A stretch of 64,000 bases of DNA from Actinoallomurus soli (GCF_024055715.1 NZ_JAMXMV010000008.1:186001-250000), one strand, 5' to 3'; counted from the first letter of the stretch, positions 17,464 through 26,563 are shown. Translations and numbers: made by a program. The notes: generated by a model from the letters alone, not told the origin.

Positions 17464-18300
17464 ATGGGTCAATCGCCCGTCTGGCGCGCGATCGTCGTGG
17501 GGATCCTGCGGCCGCTGCTGTTCACGCTGTTGAAGCGGGACTGGAAGGGGCAGGACAACGTCCCCCGCAAGGGCGGAGTGATCATCGCCGTCAACCACCT
17601 GTCGTGGTCCGACCCGCTGGCCCTCGCCCACTTCATCTACAAGGCCGGCCGCTTCCCGGTGTACCTGGCCAAGGCCGGGGTGTTCAAGGCCCCGGTGATC
17701 GGCCGCATCATCCGCCGGACCGGGCAGATCCCGGTCTACCGCGACCGGTCCGACGCGGCGCTGGCGCTCCGGGACGCCGAGAAGGGCCTGCGCGCGGGGG
17801 AGTGCGTCATCTTCTACCCGGAGGGCACCTGCACGCGGGACCCGGACCTGTGGCCGATGACCGGCAAGACCGGCGCCGCGCGGATGGCCCTCACCACCGG
17901 CGTCCCGGTCATCCCCGTGGCGCACTGGGGCGCGCACATCCTCTGGCCGTACGGCACCAAGAGGTTCCGGCCGTTCCCGCGCAAGACGATGCACGTCATC
18001 GCCGGTCCGCCGGTCGACTTGTCGAAGTACGAGGGCCGTCCCCTGGACGCGGAGACGCTGAACGCCGCGACGGCCGACATCATGCGGGCCATCGCCGACC
18101 TGCTCGGGGAGCTGCGCGGTGAGCCCGCGCCGGAGAAGCTGTACGACCCACGTGAGGCGGCCCGCGCCAAGCGCGCCGAGAAGCGCGCCGACGCCGACGC
18201 CACGGCCGCGGCCGGCGCCGACGCCGCGGCCGGTACCGACGCGGCGGACGCCGCGGACACCGACGGGACCGACACGGGCAAGGAGGCCAAGGCCTCTTGA
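17464..18300 (+). CDS. plsC: 1-acyl-sn-glycerol-3-phosphate acyltransferase
   Basis: 278-aa membrane-associated acyltransferase making phosphatidic acid. Motif I NHLSWSDP (NHxxxxD, about 44), motif [16 protein letters not shown], motif [14 protein letters not shown] (about 118) and motif [12 protein letters not shown] are all present. A hydrophobic segment occupies residues 8-20. The C-terminal 60 residues are a low-complexity Ala/Asp/Lys tail. ATG follows GAGGAGG. The stop overlaps the TTG start of gpsA (TTGA), so the two are translationally coupled in phospholipid synthesis. Confidence 0.93.
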   Translation: MGQSPVWRAIVVGILRPLLFTLLKRDWKGQDNVPRKGGVIIAVNHLSWSDPLALAHFIYKAGRFPVYLAKAGVFKAPVIGRIIRRTGQIPVYRDRSDAALALRDAEKGLRAGECVIFYPEGTCTRDPDLWPMTGKTGAARMALTTGVPVIPVAHWGAHILWPYGTKRFRPFPRKTMHVIAGPPVDLSKYEGRPLDAETLNAATADIMRAIADLLGELRGEPAPEKLYDPREAARAKRAEKRADADATAAAGADAAAGTDAADAADTDGTDTGKEAKAS

Positions 18301-19301
18301 AGATCGCGGTGCTCGGGGCAGGGTCATGGGGGACCGTCTTCGCCAAGGTGGTGGCCGACGCGGGCGGCGACGTCACGGTGTGGGGGCGCCGCGCGGAGCT
18401 GGTCGAGGCGATCAACGACCGGCATGAGAATCCCGACTATCTGCCGGATCTACGGCTCCCGGACCGGCTGACCGCCACCACCGACCCCGCCGAGGCGCTC
18501 GCCGGCGCGACCTACGTCATGCTGGCCGTGCCCGCCCAGACGCTCCGGCCGGGGCTGGCGGAGTGGCGGCCGCTGCTGCCCGCCGACGCGGTGCTGGTGA
18601 GCCTCATGAAGGGCATCGAGCTCGGCACCTGCAAGCGGATGAGCGAGGTGATCCGCGAGGTGGCCGACGTGCCCGAGGAGCGCGTCGCGGTGATCACGGG
18701 CCCGAACCTCGCCCGTGAGATCGCCGCCGAGCAGCCCTCGGCCGCGGCCGTGGCGTGCGTGGACGAGGCGACCGCGCAGAAGCTGCAGCTCGCCTGCATG
18801 ACGCCGTACTTCCGCGCCTACACGAACTCCGACGTCATCGGCTGCGAGCTCGGCGGCGCCGTGAAGAACGTCATCGCCCTCGCCGTCGGCATCGGGGTCG
18901 GCATGGGCATGGGCGACAACGTACGCGCGCTGCTGATGACGCGCGGCCTGGCCGAGATCGCCCGCCTGGGCGCGGCGCTCGGCGCCGACCAGCACACGTT
19001 CGCGGGGCTGGCGGGGATGGGCGACCTCGTCGCCACGTGCAGCTCGCCGTTGTCGCGGAACCGCACGTTCGGCGAGAACCTCGGGCGCGGGATGAGCCTG
19101 GAGGAGGTCGTCAAGGTCACCCGGCAGACGGCGGAGGGCGTCAAGTCCTGCGACGCGATCCTCGAACTGGCGCGGCGTCACCACGTCGAGATGCCGATCA
19201 CCGAGGCCATCGTCGCCGTCATGCACGGCGGGCTCAGCCCGGCCGACGCCGGTCGGCTGCTGATGTCGCGCACTCCGAAGCCCGAACGCTACGGCGTCTG
19301 A
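18297..19301 (+). CDS. gpsA: Glycerol-3-phosphate dehydrogenase [NAD(P)+]
   Basis: 334-aa enzyme reducing dihydroxyacetone phosphate to glycerol-3-phosphate, the backbone of phospholipids. Visible motifs are nucleotide-binding [10 protein letters not shown] at the N-terminus, VSLMKGIE near 103, the catalytic-lysine region [17 protein letters not shown] (about 182-198) and [12 protein letters not shown]. It starts with TTG inside the plsC stop (4-bp overlap). The length is standard and all active-site parts are present. Confidence 0.96.
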   Translation: MKIAVLGAGSWGTVFAKVVADAGGDVTVWGRRAELVEAINDRHENPDYLPDLRLPDRLTATTDPAEALAGATYVMLAVPAQTLRPGLAEWRPLLPADAVLVSLMKGIELGTCKRMSEVIREVADVPEERVAVITGPNLAREIAAEQPSAAAVACVDEATAQKLQLACMTPYFRAYTNSDVIGCELGGAVKNVIALAVGIGVGMGMGDNVRALLMTRGLAEIARLGAALGADQHTFAGLAGMGDLVATCSSPLSRNRTFGENLGRGMSLEEVVKVTRQTAEGVKSCDAILELARRHHVEMPITEAIVAVMHGGLSPADAGRLLMSRTPKPERYGV

Positions 19302-19407
19302 TCGCAGGGCACCTCTTTCCCGTCGAGCGGGGAAGAACATCACGAGACGAAATGACGTGTAATGTCGGTGCCCGCGACTGTCGGTGCAGGTGAGAAGAGG
19401 TGGATCG

Positions 19408-20505
19408 ATGGGCAGGATCCGGGTCGCCGTCGTCTTCGGCGGGCGTAGTTCGGAGCACGCGATCTCCTGTCTCACCGCGGGCAGCGTGATGGCCGCGATC
19501 GACAAGGACCGGTACGAGGTCATCCCCATCGGGATCGCACGCGACGGCCGGTGGGTGCTCGCGTCCGACCAGCGGCTCGCCATCGAGGACGGCAAGCTGC
19601 CGGAGGTCGCCGAGGACGGGCTGCCGCTGGCGCTGCCGTTCGACCCGGACAGCCGTGGCCTGGTCGTCGTGGAGCCGGGGCAGGTGCCGCGCACGCTCGG
19701 CGACGTCGACGTGGTCCTCCCGCTGCTGCACGGCCCGTACGGTGAGGACGGCACGATTCAGGGCCTCCTCGAACTGGCGGGCGTGCGCTACGTCGGGGCC
19801 GGGGTGCTCGCGAGCGCCGCGAGCATGGACAAGGCGTACATGAAGCTGGTCTGGCAGGGCTGCGGGCTGCCCGTCGGCCCGTACGTCGTCGTCAAGGACC
19901 GGCAGTGGCGGCGGGAGCGCAAGCAGGTCGTCGACGAGATCAAGGAGCTGGGCTGGCCGGTGTTCGTCAAGCCGGCGCGGGCGGGCTCGAGCATGGGCAT
20001 CTCCAAGGTCGAGTCGGAGGACGCGCTGGAGGCCGCGGTCGAGGCCGCGCGCGAGCACGACCCGAAGGTGATCGTCGAGGCGGCCGTCCCGGGCCGCGAG
20101 ATCGAGTGCGGGGTGCTCGAAGGGCTGGACGACGAGCCGGCCGAGGCCAGCCTGCCCGCAGAGGTGCGCGTGGGCTCCGGCCACGACTACTACGACTTCG
20201 AGGCCAAGTACCTCGACGACGGCCTCGCGCTCGACATCCCGCCGAAGCTCCCGCCGGCGGTGATCGAAGAGGTCCGGCGGCTGTCGGTGCAGGCGTTCGA
20301 CGCGCTGGGCTGCGAGGGGCTCGCCCGGGTCGACTTCTTCTACACGCCGGACGGCCGGCTGATCCTCAACGAGATCAACACGATGCCCGGCTGCACGCCC
20401 GCCTCGGCGTTCCCCAAGATGTGGGCGGCGACGGGCCTGGACTACCCGGCCCTGGTCGACCGCTGGATCCGCACCGCCCTGGCCCGCCCCCTCGGCCTGC
20501 GCTAG
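19408..20505 (+). CDS. ddl: D-alanine--D-alanine ligase
   Basis: 365-aa ATP-grasp enzyme joining two D-alanines for peptidoglycan. The N-terminal VVFGGRSSEHAISCLTAGSV, PLLHGPYGEDGTIQGLLEL (about 110), the ATP-grasp segment FVKPARAGSSMGISKV and the metal-binding LILNEINTMPGCTP near the C-terminus are all present. The omega-loop Tyr-Tyr segment is GHDYYDFEAKY, typical of D-Ala-D-Ala rather than D-Ala-D-Lac ligases. ATG 19408 follows AAGAGGTGG. Last core gene before the 24-kb accessory insertion. Confidence 0.97.
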   Translation: MGRIRVAVVFGGRSSEHAISCLTAGSVMAAIDKDRYEVIPIGIARDGRWVLASDQRLAIEDGKLPEVAEDGLPLALPFDPDSRGLVVVEPGQVPRTLGDVDVVLPLLHGPYGEDGTIQGLLELAGVRYVGAGVLASAASMDKAYMKLVWQGCGLPVGPYVVVKDRQWRRERKQVVDEIKELGWPVFVKPARAGSSMGISKVESEDALEAAVEAAREHDPKVIVEAAVPGREIECGVLEGLDDEPAEASLPAEVRVGSGHDYYDFEAKYLDDGLALDIPPKLPPAVIEEVRRLSVQAFDALGCEGLARVDFFYTPDGRLILNEINTMPGCTPASAFPKMWAATGLDYPALVDRWIRTALARPLGLR

Positions 20506-20547
20506 CGCCGGTACGGCCCCGGGCGCGCGTCCGGGGCCCGTACGGCG
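20506..20547. terminator. Bidirectional terminator between ddl and HNH gene
   Basis: An imperfect GC-rich hairpin (CGCCGGTACGGCCCCGG against CCGGGGCCCGTACGGCG, with two 1-nt bulges) fills the 48-bp gap between two convergent genes. Confidence 0.65.
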
Positions 20548-20553
20548 TCGGGC

Positions 20554-21186
20554 TCAGCAGGTGTTGAGCATGCTGGTCAGCGCGGTCTTCTCCGCGCTCT
20601 GCAGGGTCAGGCCGTAGTACCACTTGACCTGGATCCAGGCGCGTGCGTACGTGCACCAGAACGACGTCAGCGACGGCTTCCAGGTGGTCGGGTCCTGATC
20701 GCCCTTGGCCTGGTTGACGTTGTCGGTGACGGCCCACAGCTGGGGCTCGTTCAGGTCGTTGGCGAACGCCTGGCGCTGCGCGGTCGTCCACGCCCACGCG
20801 CCCGACCGCCAGGCCTCGGCGAGCGGGACCAGGTGGTCGATGTCCACGTCCGAGGCGGCGGTCCAGGTCGCTCCGTCGTACGGGCTGTACCACTTGCCGG
20901 AGGTGGCGGCGCAGCTCGAGTCGGTCACGACGTTCGTGCCGTCCCGTTTGAGCACCTCTTCGCGGGTGTTGCAGGTCCCGCTGATGGTGATCCAGTGCGG
21001 GAACAGGGAGCGGTCGTAGGTCGACTGGTGGCTCTCGGCGGCGACGGTGAGCGTGGCCAGCCGTGACGCGGCGGTGCTCGCGGAGGGGATGTTGGGCGGG
21101 GTGGCGCCCGCCGTTCCGGCGGTGCCGGCCGTCAGCGCGGCGACCAGCGCCAGCGCGCCGGTGACGGCGGCGAAGGCTCGCTTCAC
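20554..21186 (-). CDS. Secreted HNH endonuclease-like protein (DUF1524)
   Basis: 210-aa secreted protein. A Sec signal peptide (MKRAFAAVTGALALVAALTA, cleavage near ATA/GA-TPP) precedes the body with the DUF1524/GmrSD-like HNH motif DIDHLVPLAEAWRSGAWAW (about 113-131). ELWAVTDNVNQAKGD-like residues (QLWAVTDNVNQAKGD) and the conserved WCTYARAWIQVKWYYGL follow. Cysteines in CNTREEVLKRD and at the C-terminus may form disulfides. Probably an extracellular nuclease of nutritional or competitive use. Confidence 0.87.
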   Translation of the reverse strand: MKRAFAAVTGALALVAALTAGTAGTAGATPPNIPSASTAASRLATLTVAAESHQSTYDRSLFPHWITISGTCNTREEVLKRDGTNVVTDSSCAATSGKWYSPYDGATWTAASDVDIDHLVPLAEAWRSGAWAWTTAQRQAFANDLNEPQLWAVTDNVNQAKGDQDPTTWKPSLTSFWCTYARAWIQVKWYYGLTLQSAEKTALTSMLNTC

Positions 21187-21576
21187 GAGCTCTCTCCTTC
21201 TGCCCGCTGCTCCGGCCAGGCGGGGGACTGGTCAGATACGGAGCAGTCGACATACGGAGAGTCGCCGAACGCGACAGACGCGGAAATATCATCTGTTGCT
21301 TGCTAAGGCTGCTGAGTTCGTAGCAAATCGCCCATGACGCCGCACGGCCTGGGCGAAGGGCCGCCCGCCTCCGCTCGCGCCGGGGGAACGTTCAGCGCCG
21401 GCCCCCGCCGCGTACGGCCCGCTGCCGCCCGTACGTCGCGGAGCGTTCACCTCCCTTGTGGATCACCCCGGTGAAGGGCAGTTGACGGGGGTTTAAGCGC
21501 GGTGAAACCAGCCCGAAACAGCACCAAGTGCAGGATTGAGGTGTTCCGAGAGCCGGCGAGAGAAGGGACCGACACA
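21187..21576. other. Non-coding stretch between HNH and acetamidase-like genes
   Basis: About 390 bp with no convincing gene. It is more AT-rich around 21285-21335 than its surroundings, and repeated GTACGG words occur near 21410-21435. The promoters of both divergent genes must lie here; I cannot place them. Confidence 0.4.
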
Positions 21577-22206
21577 TTGCTGTTCACGCCCGCCGCCCCG
21601 GTCCCGACCGTGCGGGACACGCCCGGTCACGATCGCTGGCATCCCGACCTCCCGCCCGTCGCCGAACTGGTCGCGGGTGGCTCCGTCCGGATGCGGTGCC
21701 AGGGCGGCGAGCCGCTGTGCGGCCCGGTCGGAGTGGTCGGCGCGGAGCCCGGCGACCTCCTCATGGTGGAGGTCCTCGGCATCGGCCGTACGGACGGCCG
21801 CTCGACCGCCGGAGCGCACCCGGGAATCCTCGGTCTCGCCCCGTCGCACGCGATGCTCCGGGACCCCGCGGGCGATCCGGTCGGCGCGGTCCTCGGCCCC
21901 GTCCCGCCGGCCACGGCCGGACACGCCCACGTCGCGGCGTACCGCGACCGGGCCTCGTGCCGGGCCCTCACGTCACGGTCGCAGATCCTGCTGCCCGTGC
22001 ACGTGCCCGGCGCGCGCATCTCCGTCGGGGACCTGCACTTTCCCGAGCGGGGCCGCTGCCGCACCGCCGGCGGCTGGATCGACCTGCGGGTGCATCTGAC
22101 CAAGCGGGGAGTCGAACGGTTCCGGGTCACCGAACCGGTGCTCATGCCGCTCACGACCAGTTCCCTGGACGCGACCGTCGCCGGCCTGACCGCCGACGTC
22201 GCCTAA
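21577..22206 (+). CDS. Shortened acetamidase/formamidase-family protein
   Basis: 209-aa protein with scattered blocks of the FmdA family. These are HDRWHPDLPPVAELVAGG at the N-terminus, GPVGVVGAEPGDLLMVEVL (about 50), a central segment LGLAPSHAML, and the C-terminal LLPVHVPGARISVGDLHFPE plus GGWIDLRVHLTKRGVERF. Full enzymes have about 400 residues, so large internal parts, including most metal-binding histidines, are missing, yet the frame is intact. TTG 21577 is chosen because AGAAGGGA precedes it by 8 bp; GTGs at 21541 and 21502 are alternatives. Either a degenerate enzyme or a diverged short homologue. Confidence 0.65.
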   Translation: MLFTPAAPVPTVRDTPGHDRWHPDLPPVAELVAGGSVRMRCQGGEPLCGPVGVVGAEPGDLLMVEVLGIGRTDGRSTAGAHPGILGLAPSHAMLRDPAGDPVGAVLGPVPPATAGHAHVAAYRDRASCRALTSRSQILLPVHVPGARISVGDLHFPERGRCRTAGGWIDLRVHLTKRGVERFRVTEPVLMPLTTSSLDATVAGLTADVA

Positions 22207-22278
22207 GGCTCGCGCGGAGGCGCGAAGGAGGAGGTGAGTGCCTAGCGGATAGCGTTCGGATACCGTCAGGAGGCACCG

Positions 22279-22320
22279 ACGCCGGGGGGAGCGATTCGTC
22301 TCCCGCACCCCCCGGCGTTT
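22279..22320 (+). terminator. Terminator after acetamidase-like gene
   Basis: 11-bp arms ACGCCGGGGGG (22279-22289) and CCCCCCGGCGT (22308-22318) around an 18-nt loop, followed by TT. Confidence 0.55.
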
Positions 22321-22420
22321 CCTGTGCGCGGCGCCGGCCCGGTCCGACGACCGGTGACCGCTCTCGTACGCGGCGCCGGCTCGCGAAACGACCCGGTGAC
22401 CGCTCCTGTGCGCGGCGACC
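22321..22420. repeat. 42-bp degenerate tandem repeat
   Basis: Units start at 22321, 22363 and 22405 (partial). They share YcTGTrCGCGGCGccGgC at one end and CGGTGACCGCT at the other, with a variable middle. No gene is predicted across it. It directly abuts the stop of the PPOX gene. Confidence 0.65.
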
Positions 22421-22423
22421 GCG

Positions 22424-22846
22424 TCAGCCGCTCGCCTGGTCGGTGTCCTGGAAACTTCCCCAGCCGTGCCAGCGGTCGATCTCGATCCAGGCGCTGACCC
22501 GGCCGCGGTCCCGCTGCGGATACGGGCGGCCCGTGTACTGCTCGGACAGCCGGTCGATGTCGGCCAGGTCCTCGTCGTCGCGCATCTCGGTCACGCGGCC
22601 GATGAGGGACACGTGGGTGTACCAGTCATCGGAGTCGAGCACCGTCAGCGTGACCCGCGGATCGTTCCGGATGTGGTCCAGCCGCTTGCGGCTCTCGTCC
22701 ATGTTGATCAGGATCCGGCCGTCGTCCCAGAGGTACCAGGTGGCCGTGGAGACCGGCTGCCCGTCGGACCGCACGGTGGCGATGACGGCGGGGTTGGGCT
22801 TCTTCAGCATGGCGATCGCGTCCTCGGGAAGCGGCGGCTTCGACAT
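22424..22846 (-). CDS. PPOX-class (pyridoxamine 5'-phosphate oxidase-like) F420/flavin oxidoreductase
   Basis: 140-aa split-barrel flavoprotein. The core AMLKKPNPAVIATVRSDGQP, STATWYLWDDGRILINM and RLDHIRNDPRVTLTVLD are typical of PPOX proteins annotated as F420-dependent in actinobacteria. cofC at 16715 shows the cell makes F420. ATG 22846 follows GGAGG and similarity begins there; the upstream open frame is Arg/Gly-rich filler. Likely a small-molecule reductase; the cofactor could also be FMN or heme. Confidence 0.85.
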   Translation of the reverse strand: MSKPPLPEDAIAMLKKPNPAVIATVRSDGQPVSTATWYLWDDGRILINMDESRKRLDHIRNDPRVTLTVLDSDDWYTHVSLIGRVTEMRDDEDLADIDRLSEQYTGRPYPQRDRGRVSAWIEIDRWHGWGSFQDTDQASG

Positions 22847-22958
22847 GACGCGTCCTCCTTCCGCGCTGCGCGGCCCACGCCGGCGGGCCACGCCAGATGA
22901 TCGACGGGATGCACCTCCACGCTGCCACACCCGGCGGCGGCCTCCCGCAGCACCCCTC

Positions 22959-23474
22959 TCAGGACGCCGGCGGCCGGTCGTCGCCGAGAGCGGCCAGGTG
23001 GGCGGTGAGGTCGTCGGCGAACCGGCCGAGGAGACGGCCGAAGGCCTGCCGATCCTCGGGGGACCAGCCGGCGAGGGCGCCGGCGAACCAGCCGAGCATG
23101 GTCGTCAGGTAGCGGTCGGCGGCCGCCGCCCCCTCGGTGGTCAACTCGATCAGGCGCGCCCGCTGGTCCTGCGGATCGGTGACCCGGCGGGCCAGCCCGC
23201 GCCGCTCCAGCACGTTCATCTGGCGGGTGACGTGCGGCCCCACGACCTGCATGCGTTCGGCGATCTCTCCGACGCGGAGCGGCCGGTCGGCCATGTGCAG
23301 GGTCACGAGGATCGTCATCGCCGGCCGGTCGATGGCGATGCCGACACGTTCCATGGTCCGCTCGACCAGGTCGCTGCGCCTCATCACCTGGCCGAGCTGT
23401 GTGAGGCGGGGGAGGACCGCCAGCAGATCGATCTCGGCGGCCCCGAAGCCGTCGGCGGATTGCTCGTCGTCCAT
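22959..23474 (-). CDS. MarR-family transcriptional regulator
   Basis: 171-aa MarR protein with the winged helix at about 60-125 (LRVGEIAERMQVVGPHVTRQM, then RRGLARRVTDPQDQRARLIEL, which contains the wing DxRA pattern). It is divergent from an FAD monooxygenase. Two matching AT-rich dyads sit in the 138-bp gap, one 16 bp from its own start, so it probably represses itself and the monooxygenase until an aromatic or phenolic ligand binds. The ligand is unknown. Confidence 0.9.
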   Translation of the reverse strand: MDDEQSADGFGAAEIDLLAVLPRLTQLGQVMRRSDLVERTMERVGIAIDRPAMTILVTLHMADRPLRVGEIAERMQVVGPHVTRQMNVLERRGLARRVTDPQDQRARLIELTTEGAAAADRYLTTMLGWFAGALAGWSPEDRQAFGRLLGRFADDLTAHLAALGDDRPPAS

Positions 23475-23484
23475 GAAACCTTCT

Positions 23485-23580
23485 TTGGATACCTAAGTTA
23501 GGTATATAGTCTCGGTGGCGGCGCGGAGATCTGGGGTCATCGCGCCATTGAAAAGGATACCTAAGGTAGCTATATAGTCG
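23485..23580. promoter_or_regulatory. Paired MarR operators and monooxygenase promoter
   Basis: Two copies of GGATACCTAAGkTAGsTATATAGTC stand at about 23487-23511 and 23555-23579. Copy 1 contains the perfect 15-bp palindrome TACCTAAGTTAGGTA (23490-23504); copy 2 (23558-23572) has one degenerate arm. TTGAAA (23548-23553) and TATATA (23571-23576), spaced 17 bp, make a promoter for the monooxygenase that copy 2 overlaps. Binding by the adjacent MarR is inference. Confidence 0.75.
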
Positions 23581-23612
23581 TGCGTCCCGGCGTGCGGCTG
23601 GGAGGAGCAGAG

Positions 23613-24814
23613 ATGAGCAGCTCGACGAGAGGCACGGTCCTGATCTCCGGAGCCAGCATCGCCGGCCCGGCCCTGGCCTTCTGGCTCGGCCGGTACGGCT
23701 TCGACGTCACGGTCGTGGAGAAGGCGGCGGCACTCCGCAGGGGCGGATACCCCATCGACATCCGGGGCACCGCGCTCGAGGTCGTCCGGCGCATGGGGAT
23801 ACTGTCCCGGCTACGGGCCGCCCATGTCGACACCCGCCGGATCACCTTCCTGAACCCCGACGGCAGTCCGATCACCTCCCTCCGGCCCGCCGCCTTGGCC
23901 GGCGGCGACGAGAGCAGCGATCTGGAGGTGCGCCGCGGGGATCTCGCCGACGTCCTGTACGACGCGATCCGCGACGACACCGAGTTCCTCTTCGACGACT
24001 CCATCGCCGCCCTCGACGATCGCGAGGGGGGAGTGGACGTGACCTTCCGCGGCGGGGGCCGGCGCACCTTCGACCTCGTCATCGGCGCCGACGGCCTGCA
24101 CTCCAACACCAGGAGCCTGGTCCTCGGCCCGGAGGAGCCGTTCCACCGTTACCTCGGCTACTGCTTCGCGGGATTCACCCTGCCCAACGACCTCGGGCTC
24201 TCTCATGAGGGCGTCATCTGGAACGAGCCCGGCAGGGCCGCGGCCCTCTACGCCGTCGGCGACGGCGACGGCGACGAGCTGTTCGGCTTCCTGCCCTTCG
24301 CCCGCCCCGAGCCGCCTTTCACCGCCTTCCGCGACCCGGACGCGCAACGCGACCTCGTCACGTCGGTCTACGCCGGCGACCGGTGGGAGATCCCGCGCCT
24401 GACCGCGGCGATGCGCACCGCCGACGACCTCTTCTTCGACGTCGTCAGCCAGATCCACCTGCCCCGCTGGTCGGCCGGACGCGTCGCGCTCGTCGGGGAC
24501 GCCGCGCACGCGCCGTCGTTTCTCACCGGGCAGGGCACGAGCCTCGCACTGGTCGGCGCGTACATGCTCGCCGGTGCGCTGGCCACCGAACCGGACCACA
24601 CGGCGGCGTTCGCCGCGTACGAGCGATCCACCCGCACGTTCGTCGAGATGAACCAGGCGCTCGTCACCGAGGGGAACGCCGCGCTCTTCCCGAGCACGCC
24701 GGAGGCCCTGGCCGCGCGCAACGAGGCGCTGCGCGGGCTCGCCGCCTGCCCGGCGACACCGAACGCCCCGAGCACTCGGCGCTCACCCTGCCCGACCTCG
24801 CCGTCGCGCACTGA
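23613..24814 (+). CDS. FAD-dependent monooxygenase with C-terminal frameshift
   Basis: About 400-aa PHBH/TetX-type flavoprotein hydroxylase. It shows FAD-binding LISGASIAGPALAFWLGRYG (GxGxxG region), LEVRRGDLADVLYDAI, the DG motif FDLVIGADGLHSNTRS and the GD motif VALVGDAAHAPSFLTGQG. After ALRGLAA (about 24753) the annotated frame loses similarity. One base over it continues LPGDTERPEHSALTLPDLA and ends at TGA 24812-24814, as expected for the family. A missing C near 24750-24756 explains this. Without correction the frame would run on, antisense to the sigma gene, to 26111. ATG follows GGGAGGAG. Likely target of the divergent MarR. Confidence 0.85.
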
Positions 24815-24829
24815 CCGGGGAGCGCAAGA

Positions 24830-24866
24830 GAACGGCCCGGTCCGCTGCTCGCGGACCGGGCCGTTC
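24830..24866. terminator. Bidirectional terminator, monooxygenase/sigma factor
   Basis: Perfect 16-bp stem (GAACGGCCCGGTCCGC and complement) with a 5-nt TGCTC loop between two convergent genes. Confidence 0.85.
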
Positions 24867-24890
24867 GTCGTCTTCGCCGGGGCGACCGCG

Positions 24891-25847
24891 TCACGCGGCC
24901 AGGGGCACGTCCATGCGCTGGGCCATCTCCCGCATGCGGCGCAGGGCGGCCAGCTCCATCTGCCGGACCCGCTCGGCGGACACGCCGAGCCGGCTGGCGA
25001 TCTCCCGGCGGCTGTGCTCGGTGCCGTCCTCCAGGCCGAACCGTGCCCGCAGCACGGTCGCCTCGCGCGGCTCCAGGCGCTCCAGCATGTCGTCGATGAT
25101 CTCCAGCTGGACGCCCGCCATGGCCTCGTCCTCGGGGGAGGGCGTCGTCTCGTCCGCCAGCAGGTCGCCGAGCGAGGTCTCCTCGTCCTCGCCGACCACC
25201 GCGTCCAGGCTCGCCGGGGTACGGTCCCACTGGTCCAGCTCGCCGATGCGCTCGACCGGCAGGTCCAGCTCGGCGGCCAGCTCCTCGTTGGTCGGCTCCG
25301 AACCGGTCAGCAGCACGAGCTCGCGGCGGGCCTTGCGCAGCCGGTTGACGTCGGTGTGCACCGCGCCCGGCAGGCGTACGGACCGCGACGAGTTGGCCAG
25401 CGCCCGGCCGATGGCCTGCCGGATCCACCACGTCGCGTAGGTGGAGAACTTGAAACCACGCCGCGGGTCGAAGCCCTCGACCGCCCGGATCAGGCCGATC
25501 GTGCCCTCCTGGATCAGGTCGAGCAGGCTCAGGCCGTCTGTCGGGTACCGCCGGGCGACGCTGACGACGAGGCGGAGGTTGGCCAGGATGAAGCGGTCCT
25601 TGGCCGCGTCGCCGCGGGCGGCGACCTCTTCCAGCTCCTCGCGGGTCGCGCCGTCCGGCATCGTGCCCTCGTCGAGGTGGTTGTGGGCCAGCAGCCCGGC
25701 CTCCATCGCCAGGGCGAGCTCGATCTCCTCTTCGGCGCTCAGCAGCGGCGTGGCGGCGATCTCGTCCAGATAGGCCCCCAGCAGATCGCCGTCGGCCGCC
25801 CGCCCCGGGCGCCTGACGCGCCTGCCGTCACTCGTGGTCGCCGCCAT
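24891..25847 (-). CDS. RNA polymerase sigma-70 factor, group 2 (SigB/HrdD-like)
   Basis: 318-aa sigma factor. It has region 1.2 DLLGAYLDEIAATPLLSAEEE, region 2.1-2.4 with DLIQEGTIGLIRAVEGFDPR and FKFSTYATWWIRQAIGRAL, region 3 and region 4 with TVLRARFGLEDG and the helix-turn-helix SRREIASRLGVSAERVRQME. It lacks the large N-terminal domain 1.1 of the principal factor HrdB, so it is a non-essential group 2 sigma. ATG 25847 follows GAGGTGG; the upstream open frame crosses the YceI terminator and is rejected. It probably transcribes stationary-phase or stress genes. Confidence 0.94.
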   Translation of the reverse strand: MAATTSDGRRVRRPGRAADGDLLGAYLDEIAATPLLSAEEEIELALAMEAGLLAHNHLDEGTMPDGATREELEEVAARGDAAKDRFILANLRLVVSVARRYPTDGLSLLDLIQEGTIGLIRAVEGFDPRRGFKFSTYATWWIRQAIGRALANSSRSVRLPGAVHTDVNRLRKARRELVLLTGSEPTNEELAAELDLPVERIGELDQWDRTPASLDAVVGEDEETSLGDLLADETTPSPEDEAMAGVQLEIIDDMLERLEPREATVLRARFGLEDGTEHSRREIASRLGVSAERVRQMELAALRRMREMAQRMDVPLAA

Positions 25848-25944
25848 GGCCACCTCGCTCTCACATCGAATCCCAAACGGATCAACGCGGATGTGCCCTC
25901 TGCTGTTCCGCGATACCCGATTGCGGGCAGCCTCAACATGACAG

Positions 25945-25975
25945 AGAGCACCCGAGGCGTTGCCACGGGTGCTCT
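25945..25975. terminator. Terminator after YceI gene
   Basis: 10-bp arms AGAGCACCCG/CGGGTGCTCT around an 11-nt loop, 37 bp downstream of the yceI-type gene stop on the minus strand. Confidence 0.6.
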
Positions 25976-26011
25976 GTGCCATGGTGCGTCATGGCGACCG
26001 ACGCGAAGGTC

Positions 26012-26563
26012 TCAGGCGCGGACGGCCTGGATCTCCAGCGTGATGTCGACCTTGTCGCCGAGGAGGGCCTTCTGGCCGCCGGGCAGCGGCACGTTGAACT
26101 CGATGCCGTAGTCCTTGCGGTTGATGGAGCCGGTGGCGGTGAAGCCGGCGCGCGTGCCGCCCCACGGGTCCTCGCCGACGCCGTTGAACTCGACCTCGAG
26201 GGTGATCGGCTGGGCGATGCCCTTGATCGTGAGCTCACCGTCGAGCAGGTTCGTGTCGCCCTCGACGCGGACGCCCTTGCTCTGGAACGTCATCGCGGGG
26301 TGGTTCTCGATGTCGAGGATGTCGGCGGACCGGACGTGGTTGTCACGGTCGGCGTTGCGGGTGTCGATCGACTTGAGCTGGATCTCGGCGGTGGCGGTGG
26401 AGGCCGCCACGTCCTCGGCGATCTCGATGGCGCCGGAGAACTCGGTGAAGGAGCCGCGAACCTTGGACATGAGGTGACGGATGCTGAAGGTCACCTCGGA
26501 GTGGGTCGGGTCGATGTTCCAGGTCCCCGCGGTGAGGCCCAGCTCGGTGGCGGTAACGCTCAT
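26012..26563 (-). CDS. YceI-family protein
   Basis: 183-aa lipocalin-like protein of the YceI family, which binds polyisoprenoids or other amphiphiles. The N-terminal GTWNIDPTHSEVTFSIRHLM, DVAASTATAEIQLKSIDTRN and the C-terminal VPLPGGQKALLGDKVDITLE match the family along its full length. There is no signal peptide, so this is the cytoplasmic actinobacterial form. ATG 26563 follows AGGAG. Two TTGAAnnTTCAA dyads lie just upstream, so a MarR-like repressor, not encoded next door, probably controls it. Confidence 0.93.
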   Translation of the reverse strand: MSVTATELGLTAGTWNIDPTHSEVTFSIRHLMSKVRGSFTEFSGAIEIAEDVAASTATAEIQLKSIDTRNADRDNHVRSADILDIENHPAMTFQSKGVRVEGDTNLLDGELTIKGIAQPITLEVEFNGVGEDPWGGTRAGFTATGSINRKDYGIEFNVPLPGGQKALLGDKVDITLEIQAVRA

